Shown here: one piece after another, positions 1 to 12,000 of the stretch
How positions within the stretch are numbered: the stretch's first letter is position 1
Layout: each line of letters begins with the position of its first letter
NCBI GenBank assembly: GCA_018806985.1
Contig: JADANN010000380.1
Location: 1,924,501 to 1,988,500, forward strand
Length of the DNA stretch: 64,000 nt
Direction of reading: 5' to 3'
DNA from: Angiostrongylus vasorum
Lineage: Eukaryota; Nematoda; Chromadorea; Rhabditida; Metastrongylidae
The notes under the pieces: model-generated
Seen by the model: only the letters and a program-made list of their open reading frames with translations
Told to the model about the DNA's origin: nothing
Databases searched by the model: none
Translations under genes and position numbers: made by a program

Positions 1-3000
1 GGAGCTCTTTGTGAGTATTCATTCAGTGGTGAAATAGTCAACAGTTCTACAAGCTGATACAAAAGAAAAAAAGATTTCTCGTGTAGAATTCCATCAGATG
101 GTTCGCTGCTCTGGTTGTGGTTTGTGCTTGTTTTCCGCATATTTTCTTTTCTATTGCCACCTGTTTCTTTCCCTCTGTTCTCTCTCCTCAAATTCACTTT
201 TCTATTTTTTCACATCTCTCCTGTTGTTTCAAAACAGATTTTTTTTAGTCATTGTTACTTCATATGGCGCAATGGTGTGCCTTGCAATGCTCGTAGATTC
301 TATCCCGAGCCCCTGGGTCACCAGGCTTTCCATCCTTCCGGGGTTAGAAGGTTGGTACCAGAGCTGTCAAGAAGGATAACAGCACTGGCTCGATGCATCG
401 TAAGGACGGCGCGTGTCATTGTAAAGGAAAGATATGCATTCAATCACCTCTAACGATGCTTGATGAAGTTGAATGCATGACGAATTCCTCAGAGGTTGAT
501 CAATACCGAGGGCTTTATCCTCTTATTTTATCATCTAATTATTCCATCTTTTTTTCCTTTTTTTCTTCTTTCTCATTGTTGATCTCACCTCTCAGGTCTG
601 TAGTTAGCGATGCATTTCATCAGGAAGCGAGGTGCTGGTTCGGCATTCTCTGCAACGCTCTCATCTAATCCACGTCGGAACGCCTTAGCTCGCCCATCTC
701 CAAAATTGCAAGGAGAATCGACTGAACCAGCATTCTGCGACATTCGCAATGAAGACAAAGTCCTCAACCAGCAGCCGGAATAACACACGGCATTTCCGAG
801 GACGCTTGTGGATGATGAGTGCGAGAAACGAATCGAAGGCAAGAAGTGCTGGGATCCACGCAGTAGACATGACGACAGGTCATGTAGAAAAAAAAAGAAA
901 ATTATTTTTTTAACCTTCTTACTTACTGCCTACTCTTTTTGATGTCAGGGTATATTGCGAAATATAACTTCAACGAAGCTGTGATATTTGCAAAACTCTG
1001 GACCGCAGGTGCCAATGGTGGGGGAACGAACGCGCTATTGTCCTTTCCGGGGAGTAACGCATTCACCACCACACCATGCGGGTCCTTCGTTTCGCCTGTC
1101 TCCGATCTCTTTGCCATCAGCAATCACCCGTCAACGAGATTGATCTGGGGAGCCCAAATCGGCATTGAACCCAGTTAAGCTGAGGCTGAGTTATAATCAC
1201 AATTTTAACCTTTTTGCTTACTGCCTACTCTTTTTGATGGCAAGGTGAAATATAACTTCAACGAAGCTGAACTAGCTGAGAGACAGGCGAAACGAAAGAC
1301 CCGCATGGTGTGGTGACGAACGCGTTACTCCCCGGAAAGGACAATAGCGCGTTGGTTCCCCACCATAGGCACCTGCGGTCCAGAGTTTTGCAAATATCTC
1401 AGCTTCGTTGAAAAATTATTTTATCTGCTCTTCCAGCGTTCGCATGTTCGATCGTAATCTTCTCAATTCTGCTTGCTTTGTGTCATTTACTTTTGACTTT
1501 GACTTTTGACTGCTTGTCGACCTCTATTTCTTGCGTCACCAAATCTTTTTCTCATTTTCTGTCCCTCTTTTTGGCCCTTCTTCCGAAAAAACTGCCTTTG
1601 TTTAGGATTGACTTCAATTTCCACAAAGGTGCCGCCAAAGATGCCGATCTACCTTTACACTTCTCCATCCGATTTGACGAAGGTGAAGCTATTGTACTCT
1701 GAATGATGCCTAGTTGGCTAGTTAGATGACCTGTCTTCACATAGTATGCGGCCTTCAGTACTTCTATTAGCTTTATTGTCTTCCAGCTGTCATCCACGTG
1801 ATGGTTGATTCTTGTGTGAATTTTCCTGATACTTGAGGATATGTGCCCTTCTCTCATCACCGAATGTTACACAAGTGTGGTTTACCTTGAATTCCTAACA
1901 CTGTCATACTGGTGCGACCTCAGCTCTTCACCACGGCCACTTGGGGAATCCGTGCGGGCTTTACTGCTTTCCCACAGGGATTCTTTCAGAATAGGACCTA
2001 TTCCTGTGATTAGTCGACGGACTGACGATATTAACTAGACTGGCCGGCTTCACTTTTCAGTCATGCAAAAGCTAAACAGCTTGTTGCAGCAAAAAGTATC
2101 ACATGAAATATATTAATGTGAATAATAAATTGCTATTTTTTGCTGACTTCAGGATTTTTCTCTGGAAAAGTTGTCTACAACACTTTCAAAGACGGCAACT
2201 GGTCGGATAACGAACAACGCATATCTAATCCGTTCAAAGCTGGCCAAGAATTCGATCTTCGAGTGAGAATCCTCGAAGGGAAGTTCCAGGTGTGACATAC
2301 CATATGGTCCTTGTTTAATTTGTTTTATCTGACCTTAGTGTATAACGTATGCACTGAAACCTTTTTGTTCCAACTGCAGTACAAAAATTTTTCCGTCTTC
2401 TCTGGAGTCCTGAAAATAAGTCATATCTTTTTGGTCCACTGCTAGTAAATTCACATAGATTAAAAAGTGCTCTTCTTTGCGGGATTTAAATCTTTTACCT
2501 TTACTAGTTTACCGCTGAGCAGATAGTTCACTTCTTCCTTCAGCTCTGAGGATCTCACTCAAGGAACCTTGGTGTTTCAAACTAGCATAAAATTATCAAT
2601 ACTGATTATACCACGGTTTGTATCCAAATTATGTCCATCAACTGAGTTGGTTTTACAAATATTCATGGAGTGGGATTTTCCAAGTGGATCATGGAAGCCC
2701 TCGCTAGACCTTCTTCATCTTTTTTAACTTTCGCTTATGTTCCATAAGCTTATCACTTTGGTATACGACTAGTTTTCTGGGGAAAACTTTCCCATCGACC
2801 GAGTGAAAACGCAATTTCTGTTTTCATCACTGAAGTATTTAGGTATTCGCCAACAGAGTAGAAGTCGGCGTCTTCGAGCAGCGTCAACCACTTGATGGAG
2901 TGAGTTTTTTTGAATCGAACCCAGTTGCCGAATATTTTTTCAGTCTTCACAACACATGTCTTTCTAGACCATCCAAATTCCAGTGTTGCTCAATAAGTGA

Positions 3001-6000
3001 CTCTTTCCATGCAGCATTTTTACCAGAATAAAATAATGACACTACTTACTAGATGTTTTTCCGCTGATCCACATATGACTCTCATTGCCGAATAGTGACC
3101 TCCGGCTGCGCTCCTTGTACGGTTATCTACGGACAGTGAAGCTCTACGAAACGTTTTTCTTTAATGTTACTAACTAACTTCGTTCGATCCTTCGGAAAGT
3201 CAATCAATTGCCCTATCTTCATGTTTGTGAATCGCATCTCTCAAATGTCTCTCAAGGCAGAAAAACATACAGAGGACTTGCCAATGGTTAATTCACCAAC
3301 CTATCGACCCCATTAACCATTGTAGAGGTGACTGAATACATGTTTTGTCGACACAAATAACTCACAAGAGCTTGCCAGTATCGAGTCAGTAGAGTACAGC
3401 CCCACTCGTAACAGCGAGGGCCGTGAGGAGGGCCAAATCGCTGAAACGTCGGCCATTGACCAACAATACCAACAACAACGACAACCACAACAACAACAAC
3501 GACAACGAAAACCTATACCAACCTCGCATCAGCTAAACAAGATCGGTCTATAAGATCATTTAAATGAATATATCAAGTCAGTGTATTTATCCTTCCAGAC
3601 ACCTTTACTACCAATTTGGCAACTTCGGAAGGGCGGATGGCTCGCTTAGTCCACGATGCGGCTTCGAACCAATTACCATATTTATTCAGAAAATACCTCA
3701 AGCCATTGTGGTGCACGCGCATGTAGAGAATTATGGAGACGGAACAGAGAATTTTGAGCTTCTCATTCTTCCTCTTTTTTCATTACTCTTTCACATGCAT
3801 CTATTTGCACTTTCCTACTCAACCTTTGCCTCAGTTCGTTGAATGTCGTGATTCTTCTGGCCAAACGGCGAGACAACAGCTGCACAATATTGTGCTAGTC
3901 AGTACGTTCAGGTGAATGCCACCTTAAAAAGAAAGATGTAAAAAATTCTTTACATGCCTGTGATCGTGACAGAGAATATTGGTTCAGTCCGGTTAATGCT
4001 GGTGACGCTGAAAAGCGTTTAATTCACAAGCTTCGACGTCTTGATGTTGAGCACATTCTATTGGAAATTGGGTAAAGAAAACTTTGGATAGAATGGGGTC
4101 TCTTACTCAACGAATCTTCCCACATTGATTCACTTTTCTGGACAGGTTGATATATTATATACCAGAAAAAGCAAGCCAAATTGTGCATTCTCGTAATGCT
4201 TCAATGACTTCTATGAAGAGGCGAACAGGAAGAGACCTCGAAGTAGAACATCAAGTTGTAACCGCAAAAACAAAACTTTTCCGAAAATGGATAGCTATGA
4301 AATCTTAATCCTTATTGAGCACTAATTGATTGGTTTCTATGGTTTCACATTTCAGATCGATCATGTGTCAATCCGCGGTGATCTGGAGAAACTACGTTTA
4401 TTCCACTACGGCGGTCGCATTTTTCCGAATCCTTACATGGCAGTAGCTGAGCTGAAACCGGGAAAACGTCTCGACATCTCTGCACTGCCCACTGGTTTGT
4501 ACTCTCTTTAAAAAGCTGTTTATGATTTCTTTGAGACTGACGAATTGGCCAACGAAGTGACATTGGCAGGCACAGTTATCTTTTCAAGGGAATTAGTCCT
4601 TATCTATGGCAACATTCTGTCGATTAATCGAAAAAAGGACCGAAAAAAACCTGGTGCTGGATCTAAAGAGGGAAAAAAGCCGTAATATCTTTGTTAGACG
4701 TGCTCAACTGTGCGGTGATAAATGGACCGAAATTTCAGTTGAAGTATTGTTTTCCGTTTAGGAAAATGCATGAGCAACGTTCTTATTTTGACTTATTATT
4801 TACTGCCTACTCTTTTTAGCGGCAGGTTATGCGTTGCGAAATATAACTTTAGTGATGCTGAGATATTTGCAAAACTCTGGACCGCAGGTGCCTATGGTGG
4901 GGAACGAACGCGCTATTGTTCTTTCCGGGGGAGTAGCGCGCTCACCACCACACCATGCGGGTCCTTCGTTTCGCCTGTCTCTCAGCTAGTTCTATTGATC
5001 TTTTGCCATCAGCAATCACCCGTGAGCGGGATTGATCTGGGGGGGCCAAATCGGCAACGAACCCAGTTAAGCTGAGGCTGCAGTTATAATCACAATTTTG
5101 ACTTATTATTTACTGCCTACTCTTTTTAGCGGCAGGTTATGCGTTACGAAATATAACTTTAGTGATGCTGAGATATTTGCAAAACTCTGGACCGCAGGTG
5201 CCTATGGTGGGGAACGAACGCGCTATTGTCCTTTCCGGGGGAGTAGCACGCTCACCACCACACCATGCGGGTCCTTCGTTTCGCCTGTCTCTCAGCTAGT
5301 TCTAATCCCGCTCACGGGTGATTGCTGATGGCAAAAGATCAATAGAACTAGCTGAGAGACAGGCGAAACGAAAGGACCCACATGGTGTGGTGGTGAGCGC
5401 GCTACTTCCCGGAAAGGACAATAGCGCGTTCGTTCCCCACCATAGGCACCTGCGGTCCAGAGTTTTGCAAATATCTCAGCATCACTAAAGTCATATTTCG
5501 CAACGTTCTTATTGTTAAAGAAAGTCGCACCAATTCTGTTCACTACTCATTTCATCAGGCAAATACATCACTAGAACTGATGACTGCGGAAAATAAAATT
5601 TTATCCAGGAACCAGAAAAATCCCTGGAAAAAATTCTAAGGATGACAATAGTGATGCCAGACGTGTCGACCTTATAAAAGTCCATCAATATTTCATTAAT
5701 GCGAGAAAATCCTATCAAAGTCACGTTCACTTCTCGAGGCGCGATGAGCACCAACAGATGATCTCTATTTGAGAGCCCCTTTTCTAAACAACTCTAAGAC
5801 AACTTCAAAGGTGGGAATATTTTTAGTTGTCATGATTTCACTTAGCACAGCGTTATATTTGCTGATTATTAATCGGTAATCGTGTCTACCTCCCAACTGT
5901 TTACCGTCTCATCCTGGCTAGGAGGTGTTCCTGAGTGTCGGGCTGCGATGTACAATGAGGGGATTCATTCACCTGGTAGGGTCTCCCAAGTTGAGAAGGG

Positions 6001-7523
6001 AGTCCGGCGTTTCCATCAGGAAGCTTAGCTAAGAGTAAACCAGTACCAGGATCCACTACCGTTCTGGTATCAAAGTCGCATAGTGGCAAATCTCCCTCTA
6101 ATCCACAAGGGCTGCGACTGTCTGTGGTGGTGGAGATTTGGAGCAGACTTTGGCCAGGCTGACCTCGGCATTCCAGGAAACCACAATGGCTTAACCATCA
6201 AATCTCCGAAAAAATGGAGATTGTGCTAGGGCCCACACAGCCAGTGAGGGTGGGGCCATTCAAGTATCAAGTATCAAGTAATTGCATCTATTACAGTGGG
6301 AAATATTAGAACAGTTTCTATCAGCAAGGGCAAAGCCGAACTTGTTTTTGCGCCAGTACAATGTTTCTTTTTTTCAGGAAAGCGTGTTAATATCAATCTC
6401 TATCGCGAAAACAAAGAGTACGCTCTGCAGGTAGTACAAATAATTTTTGTAAAGAGGGATACACTTATATAACCCATCTTTTTAACATTTCTTGCTGTAG
6501 GTCAGCGTCAAATTTGAGAAGGCATTTTGGTAGAAAGATCTTCCTTTTTTTGACTTGTTGGTCAGAATATTTACGAATCTAAATAAAAAAATCAAGGGCC
6601 GTGCAGATGGTGGTGATTCGACGTCAGGCTTATTCAGGTGTCGATCCGATTCAACGAAGGCGCGATCGTCCGCAACGCGATGAACAACAACGTGTGGGGC
6701 AACGAGGAACGGGAAGGAGACATGCCGATCAGCAAGGGCGAAGTGTGAGTCGCTTCTCGTCCCCGGTAGTAGGGCCATCAGCCCCTGGGACAACTGCCTT
6801 TCCACATTTGACCAAGAAACATGCAATCAGTCACAATTTCTTCTTTCTTTTTTCTTCCCGAGTAGCAGGTTTTTTTATTCGAAGAAAAGGTATCATATTT
6901 TTGAATTCCAGGAATAGATGGGATCATAATTTGTACCTCACTCAGTTTTTCTAGGAACGCTATCATTCAATCAGAAGAACACTCACAGTTGTGAGCACAG
7001 TCTGCAGTGCATATTCGATTTCCGCCTAGTAACATCATATCCTTTTTGTATTTTAGAGACTAGTAAATTTTCAGCAATTTTTTATTTGCGAGGAATAGAG
7101 TGACGGCTTAGTTGTTGGGTTATACTTCTCCGCAGTGTGCAGTGCTGAACGAGTCGAATCTCAATCCATTACGGCTACAATCTTGAAAAAGTACTGAAAG
7201 AAGTGTGACGATGCATCTTGCACCCTGATCTCCGCTGTGAATTTCAGCCTCTGACTGATTGTTGATCGTTTCAGCTTTGATTTGACGATTATCAACGAGG
7301 AGTTCTCTTTCCAAATCTTCTTCAATGGCAAGCGATTCGCCTCGTTTTCGCATCGCGGATCGCCCACCGACATCAAGACGCTCGAGATCGACGGAGACGT
7401 CGAGGTAACTCTTCTCAGTTATTTGTTTCTCTCACCTCTTAACAATTCTCATTACATATCTCACATGACCACTTTTTGCAGAACAAGAAAGTTCATCTCC
7501 TCATAACTGCCAGGCCAACCTAG
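1..7523 (+). CDS. Tandem-repeat galectin (two carbohydrate-recognition domains), 5' end incomplete
   Basis: Galectins bind beta-galactosides and act in the cytosol or after non-classical secretion. Exons read 1606-1682, 2153-2289, 2843-2899, 4356-4494, 6378-6430, 6638-6744, 7275-7404 and 7482-7523 (stop TAG). All phases join and all introns are GT-AG, giving 246 codons. Bases 1-10, followed by GTGAGT, fit in phase as the end of the preceding exon. Domain 1 contains LHFSIRF, VVYNTF, NWSDNEQR and IDHVSIRGDL, then YGGRIFP. Domain 2 contains INLYREN, VSIRFNEG, VWGNEERE, FSFQIFFNGKRF and LEIDGDVE. The ligand residues Arg, Asn, Trp, Glu and Arg are present in both domains. The usual His is kept in domain 1 (LHFSIRF) but is Gln in domain 2 (ALQVSIRF). 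The last exon (NKKVHLLITARPT) is the least certain part. The introns contain family A and D repeats. Confidence 0.88.
252..531 (+). repeat. Family B tRNA-derived SINE-like copy
   Basis: The copy starts with a tRNA-like head (GGCGCAATGGTGTGCC, then TCCCGAGCCCC). It continues with the shared central domain (CTTCCGGGGTTAGAAGGTTG, GGTACCAGAGCTGTC) and a GATATGCATTCAATCACCTC body, and ends in the CTTTATCCTC tail. It lies in the galectin 5' intron. Confidence 0.75.
655..895 (+). repeat. Partial family C SINE-like copy (3' half)
   Basis: The region matches the body of the full copies at 31049 and 50283: GACTGAACCAGCATTCTGCG, a GAAGTGCTGGGATCCACGCA block, then GTAGACATGACGACAGGTCA. The tRNA-like head is missing. 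It is diverged from the other copies. Confidence 0.55.
910..1420. repeat. Family A repeat, one copy plus a palindromic second copy
   Basis: Bases 910-1197 begin ACTTACTGCCTACTCTTTTT and run through CTCTGGACCGCAGGTGCC and CACCACACCATGCGGGTCC to AACCCAGTTAAGCTGAGGCT. Bases 1198-1420 start the same way, but after about 75 nt continue as the reverse complement of the same element (CCGCATGGTGTGGTG ... CTCAGCTTCGTTG). That half can therefore fold into a long hairpin. The copy sits in the galectin intron before exon 1606. Confidence 0.8.
3395..3545 (+). repeat. Decayed copy of the hammerhead-core repeat family
   Basis: Contains GCTGAAACGTCGGCC followed by a CAACAACAACGAC-rich tail and the family right end ACCTATACCAACCTCGCATC. 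The CTGANGA element is mutated (CGTGAGGA). It lies in the galectin intron 2900-4355. A short ORF in the same intron (3978-4075, DRDREYWF...) was not assigned. Confidence 0.55.
4785..5505. repeat. Family A array: two direct copies plus one inverted partial copy
   Basis: Near-identical direct copies begin at 4789 and 5099, each with TTTACTGCCTACTCTTTTTA followed by GCGGCAGGTTATGCGTTNCG. A third segment, from about 5317 to 5505, is the reverse complement of the second copy and ends CTCAGCATCACTAAAG. The second and third segments form a hairpin with arms close to 200 nt. The array lies in the galectin intron 4495-6377. Confidence 0.85.
5890..6290 (+). repeat. Family D repeat
   Basis: Defined by TGTTTACCGTCTCATCCTGG, a GGGCTGCGATGTACAATGAG block, AGTAAACCAGTACCAGGATC, CACAAGGGCTGCGACTG and the short direct tail CAAGTATCAAGTATCAAG. 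The class is unknown. It lies in the galectin intron before exon 6378. Confidence 0.8.
6501..6533 (+). other. Decoy or relic exon in the galectin gene
   Basis: After a CTTGCTGTAG acceptor the sequence encodes VSVKFEKAFW and then stops (TAG 6531-6533). It is in the same phase as, and resembles, the true next exon at 6638 (VSIRFNEGAIV). A GTAGAA donor-like site overlaps the stop. This may be a relic of exon duplication, a poison exon or chance. Confidence 0.4.
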
Positions 7524-7830
7524 TTGACCGTTTAAGTGTTTTATTTGCTGTAAATGTTGAAGACGTTGTGCTCAAGTCGAATCACTTTGCTGAAGACCAT
7601 TGGTGAATACACAGAGTAAATGAAAACTATTGAACGATAGCTTTCATCACTCTGTGCATGACATTTCTGTCATTAGATCGGGGTGATTTTGAATTAATTA
7701 CATGTGGAGAACCGATTGATGTGATAAAAACGAGTAATCAAGTAGAAATCGTTGTCTGCTACCACTAGTTAACATCTGATTAGTTTACCATCTTATTTCT
7801 AACTAAAAAGTACCACATAATTTGGGCTGA
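7524..7830. other. Galectin 3' flank, nothing further recognised
   Basis: AT-rich sequence after the galectin stop. There is no clear AATAAA close to the stop and no coding or repeat signature. Confidence 0.5.
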
Positions 7831-7834
7831 ACCC

Positions 7835-8230
7835 ATAAGATCCTTCCAACGGTTTGCCGCCTCATCGTGGCTGGGACGTGTTCCTAGGGCGTCGGGCTGC
7901 GATGTACAGCGGGAGGATTCATCCGCCTGGTAGGGGTCTCGGAAGCTGAGGAGCCCGGCGTTTCCATTAGGAAGCCCAGCGAAAAGTAAACGAATACCAG
8001 GATCCACCATCGTCCTGGTATCAAGGTCGCATGGTGGCAAATCTCTCTCTGATCCACAAGGGCTGCGACTGCCTGTGGTGGTGAAGACCTGTGGCAGATT
8101 TTGGCCAGGCTGACGTCGGCATTCCAGGGAACCACAATGGCTTAACCAGCCAATCTCCAAAAATTGGAAGTTATTTTGGGGCTCACACAACCATTGAGGA
8201 CTTGCCATTAAAGTATCAAGTATCAAATAA
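7835..8230 (+). repeat. Family D repeat
   Basis: About 80 percent like the copies at 5890 and 12772 by eye: CGGTTTGCCGCCTCATCGTG, the CCAGGATCCACCATCGTCCT block and GCCATTAAAGTATCAAGTAT at the tail. It lies between the converging galectin and FAR genes. Confidence 0.8.
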
Positions 8231-8234
8231 GAAC

Positions 8235-9088
8235 CCGTAAGATAAAGGGACAATGTACAGGGCATATACCAAATTCACATAGTAAAGTTTTCGGACAAAC
8301 TTGAAAAAAGCCTTTGAAACTATCGAATTGCCTTAACATTATATCCAACGTGTCTATCTAAGATGTTAGTAGCATCAAAATGTCGGCTTTTGCAAAGCAA
8401 ACACCGCTGTTGATTTAGGGTTCTTTTAATTTCAAGTCTTCTAACTAGAATTAGAATCAGTTATGTGCTTCCAGATCCATACCGTCACGATCAACGATGC
8501 TCCAGGAGTATGAAGCACGTACATGATCTATAGATTAATCGATCGTCAGTTGTAAATTTGTAATAAATATCCGTCACATGACTCTGCTACCGTATCGCTG
8601 GTCGGGTCACGATTTGCGCCTTTTCAACAACTGCGCCGCAATTGCGTATTGTGCCCCGCCCACTACTGTCCGCTTGAAGTTTGAAATGAACACGTTGAAC
8701 ATTCGTACAATTCACAATTCGAAAACTTCAAGGTGTCATCAGTTTTGTAGTAGATAACATTGTAAATCATGATGATTTCAAATTTTCCAACAGGAAGGAC
8801 CATCCGAATGCTGATAGCTGGCGGAACGCCAAAATATTTATTCCAACCCACGAAATCGATGACGTCATTATGGTGTTTCTCTAGCCTTCTAGTGATGAGA
8901 AAACCTCGTTAAACGCTTTAATCATAAAGTACCAAAAGCATTAGGAGTAAGTACCACGCAAGTGAACATGAATGACTTGAGTTTTTCATTGGTTTTCTTT
9001 CGATTGCATGCAGTAGTTGCTAACTACAATCTGCAGTCTGGCCACAGTAATAGAGAAGGTAATAGAGAGAAAGGAACTAGTTGAACAC
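8235..9088. other. Intergenic stretch with a possible FAR poly(A) signal
   Basis: No coding signal was found. On the minus strand AATAAA occurs at 8842-8837, about 250 nt beyond the FAR stop. It may be the FAR cleavage signal. A GC-richer patch at 8580-8680 was not identified. Confidence 0.4.
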
Positions 9089-12000
9089 TCAGAATTCCAC
9101 GTCCGGATTCCTCTTCTTCAGGGCAGCTTGGTCCTCAGCAGAGAGCTTCTAGAAATAGACGTTATTCTGAATTATACCGAGTAGACAACATAGACTTTAC
9201 TATTGTTATTGTCATTATTGCTATTATTATTACTATGAATCCACTGGGCTACTCTTGCACGGGAAGGGAAAAATGGAAGATTTACTGGTGCCCGTCCCAG
9301 TCACTCGACGATCAACGGGACTACAGGTGATACAGGTTATCATTACTACGACTACTATTATTATTATGGCACGTGCAGCGCAGTGGTCGGAAGCACCTTG
9401 CAATACACGGGGGATCGATCCCCGCGTCCAAGGCTCACCAAGCCCTCCATCATCCGGGTTCGGCAAAGTTAGTACCAGACTTGACTGGGAGGATAGTAGC
9501 AATAGCTCTATACGTCGTTAGGCGACCGCAAGTCATTGTAAAGGCCGGATATACACTCAATATCCTCCAACAATGCATAGTGAAGTCGAATGCATGGCGC
9601 ATGCCTCAGAGATTGATCGATGCCGAGAGCTTTATCCTTTTTATTGTTTATTATTGTTGTTGTCTTATTCTCCATTTTATGTGTTTTAATCCATCAAGTC
9701 TATTAAAGGATAAAAGGATAAAGCTCTCGGCGTTGATCAATCTCTGAGGGATGCGCCATGCATTCGACTTCATTAAGTATCGTTGGAGGTGATTGAATGC
9801 ATATCTGGCCCTTCCACCAATGACTCGCAGGGGCCTACCGATGTATCGAACAAGTGCTCCTATCCTCCCAGACAAGTCTGGTACGAATTTGCCAACTCCG
9901 GAGGAATGGAAGATTTGGTGGGCCATGGGCGCGGGGATCGACTCCACCTGTGTGTCGCAGTGGCGCCTCCAACCACTGCGCCCATACACGCCCTATCAAG
10001 TCTATTCAGCAGAAATTATAGCATTGCACTGGTTTCAGTGATTTTACAAACCCAATAAAACACCTCTCACCATTTCATTCGAAATTGCGGGAAAACACTT
10101 GTTTATGAGATGTCATTTAAAAAACTTTTTCAGGATTCTAGTTGTTGACGTCATCAGTGGTTTTTAAACTGTCTTAGAACTCACAGTTATGGCTGTTTAG
10201 TTCCAAAATCTACATCTATATATCTATACAACTGACTGAGAACTGAGGCCTTTAAGTAGGTAACGTTGCGTATTACCTGGAAGTCGTTGTGCAATTTGAC
10301 AGCCTCGTCGAAACAGAACTGCTTGCCGAGAGTTAGGCTGCACATCACATGAGTGACGAAGTGGATGACCTGGATGGCTATCATGCAATAATCAACCAAG
10401 CTTCGATAACAGATCAAAAGTGGTAAATGTAAACAAGAAGTTGTGTCGGAACTGCATAAACATTCTAAGCCACTTGAAAAACGAATTTTGTGCCCACTGT
10501 GAAGATGAATTGCGGCCTTCGACATGCTAACACTCACAAGAATTTGGTGAGACGCATAAGCGACTTACCGTACCTGCAGTTCTCCATGAGAAATCTAGCA
10601 ATTCAGTGGCACTTTAGAGCAAAAGTCACGTTTTCAAAAGATTGAAACTGCAGTGACATGTTCTGTTGTGTCTATCGGCTGGTGGAAGGCAGAAGCAGTG
10701 TGGAAATCCAGCTTGATGAAGCAGAAGGCAGAAAATTCTTCACAGAAGGAAAGAAAAACTGCCCAATTGTAAGATAAATACTCTCATACTAATGTGGAAT
10801 TGCTGTTTTTTGTAGTTATGAGGCGGCTATTTCACAGCAAAATTAGCGCTAAGGTAATTCCTACGGTAAAGAAAACCACAAAGCTGGCGGCATAAACCCG
10901 GTAGAAATTCGCCTGCGAACAGTGAGCAAATGAACTTAACGAATTTCTCTCAAATTAGACCAAGTACAGTGTCATGTAAAGTAGAAACTGTTTATTCTGC
11001 TAACAAATGGTTGCCAACAAACACACTTGGGAAGATCCGGCAACGCTAAAGCGGCCCTCAGCTGCCAATGAGGAGAGGTGACGACGGATTCTGGAGTTGC
11101 AGCAAAACCTATGCACAAACCCAATAAGGAGCTTCCAAGAAGGCTGCAGGACACCGAAACAAATGGAAAAAGTGCCGAAGTTCGTGCGAGATGTCTCAGG
11201 TATGCCCAGGCTGTCTAAATATTTTGTGTAAGCTTCTAACGATTAGTGATGTTATTCGTATAGGGAATTCGATTAAACTGGAACGAAACCAGACCAAAAC
11301 AGCAAACTGTAAACTCATAGCTTCGCTACCTTGGACATGCCTTCCACGATGAGCTCAGCAGTTGTGTATAGGTGCGGTTCTCACTTGAGGAATTCGTCCT
11401 CGTCGTTGAATATTGGTTGAAGTAACACTACATGCAGCTGTTGTGGGACAGCTCTACTAAAGCTTTCGCAGTTTCCCCTGCGAGAATTCGCTAGCCAGAT
11501 CGTGTGGAAGTTCCTTCCAGAGAAGTCTGGTACGGCGTATCTTTGCATCCGCTCAACGCCCGCTCTACTCTTTCTTTCTTGTGCCCCTATCGCCAAGTCT
11601 TCTCATCGCATAATTGTCATCCTTGTTTCGTTTTCAGTGTGTATTCTGCTGGATCTCAAAGTTGAGATAGCCTTCAAGAGTATGAGTTGCGTGGTCTGCC
11701 TAGATATGGTGTGGACCGGTTACACTTCACCAGGGATCGTTTACTCGCTCTTAAGTATTCCAAAAGTTTTCGACATGGAAAAAATCGTCGATGAAGTGCC
11801 ATCGTTGGTTTTTCATGGACTAGATTTCTTCCGATTTACACGCAACTTTGTCGTTTCTCCCGTCTTACTGCGCTCTTTGGGCGTAATCCCTGTCTTACTG
11901 GTACTTACTAGCACTGCTCGAGAAGACCACGAGTTATAATTTAGGCTTACCAAGATGCGAAAATAATAATGAGAAAAACTCATTTGTGAAGGATTTCATA

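Noticed and set aside
2369..2440. Galectin exon after TTCCAACTGCAG (YKNFSVFSG)
   Set aside because: The exon at 2843-2899 (VFANRVEVGVFEQRQPLDG) supplies the conserved segment with correct phase and a GTGAGT donor.
3978..4075. Small exon DRDREYWFSP... within the galectin intron
   Set aside because: The flanking galectin exons join in phase without it, and it belongs to no galectin region.
4770..5540. Three similar ORFs (YNFSDAEIFAKLWTAGAYGG)
   Set aside because: The same peptide appears wherever family A is present, in both orientations; it is translated repeat.
9255..10060. ORFs of 80-120 codons on both strands
   Set aside because: They run through two family B SINE copies and recur in other copies of the family; repeat sequence, not genes.
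11502..11939. 145-codon ORF in the FAR intron
   Set aside because: No domain, no GC/codon bias, no splice partners, and part resembles the SINE central domain.
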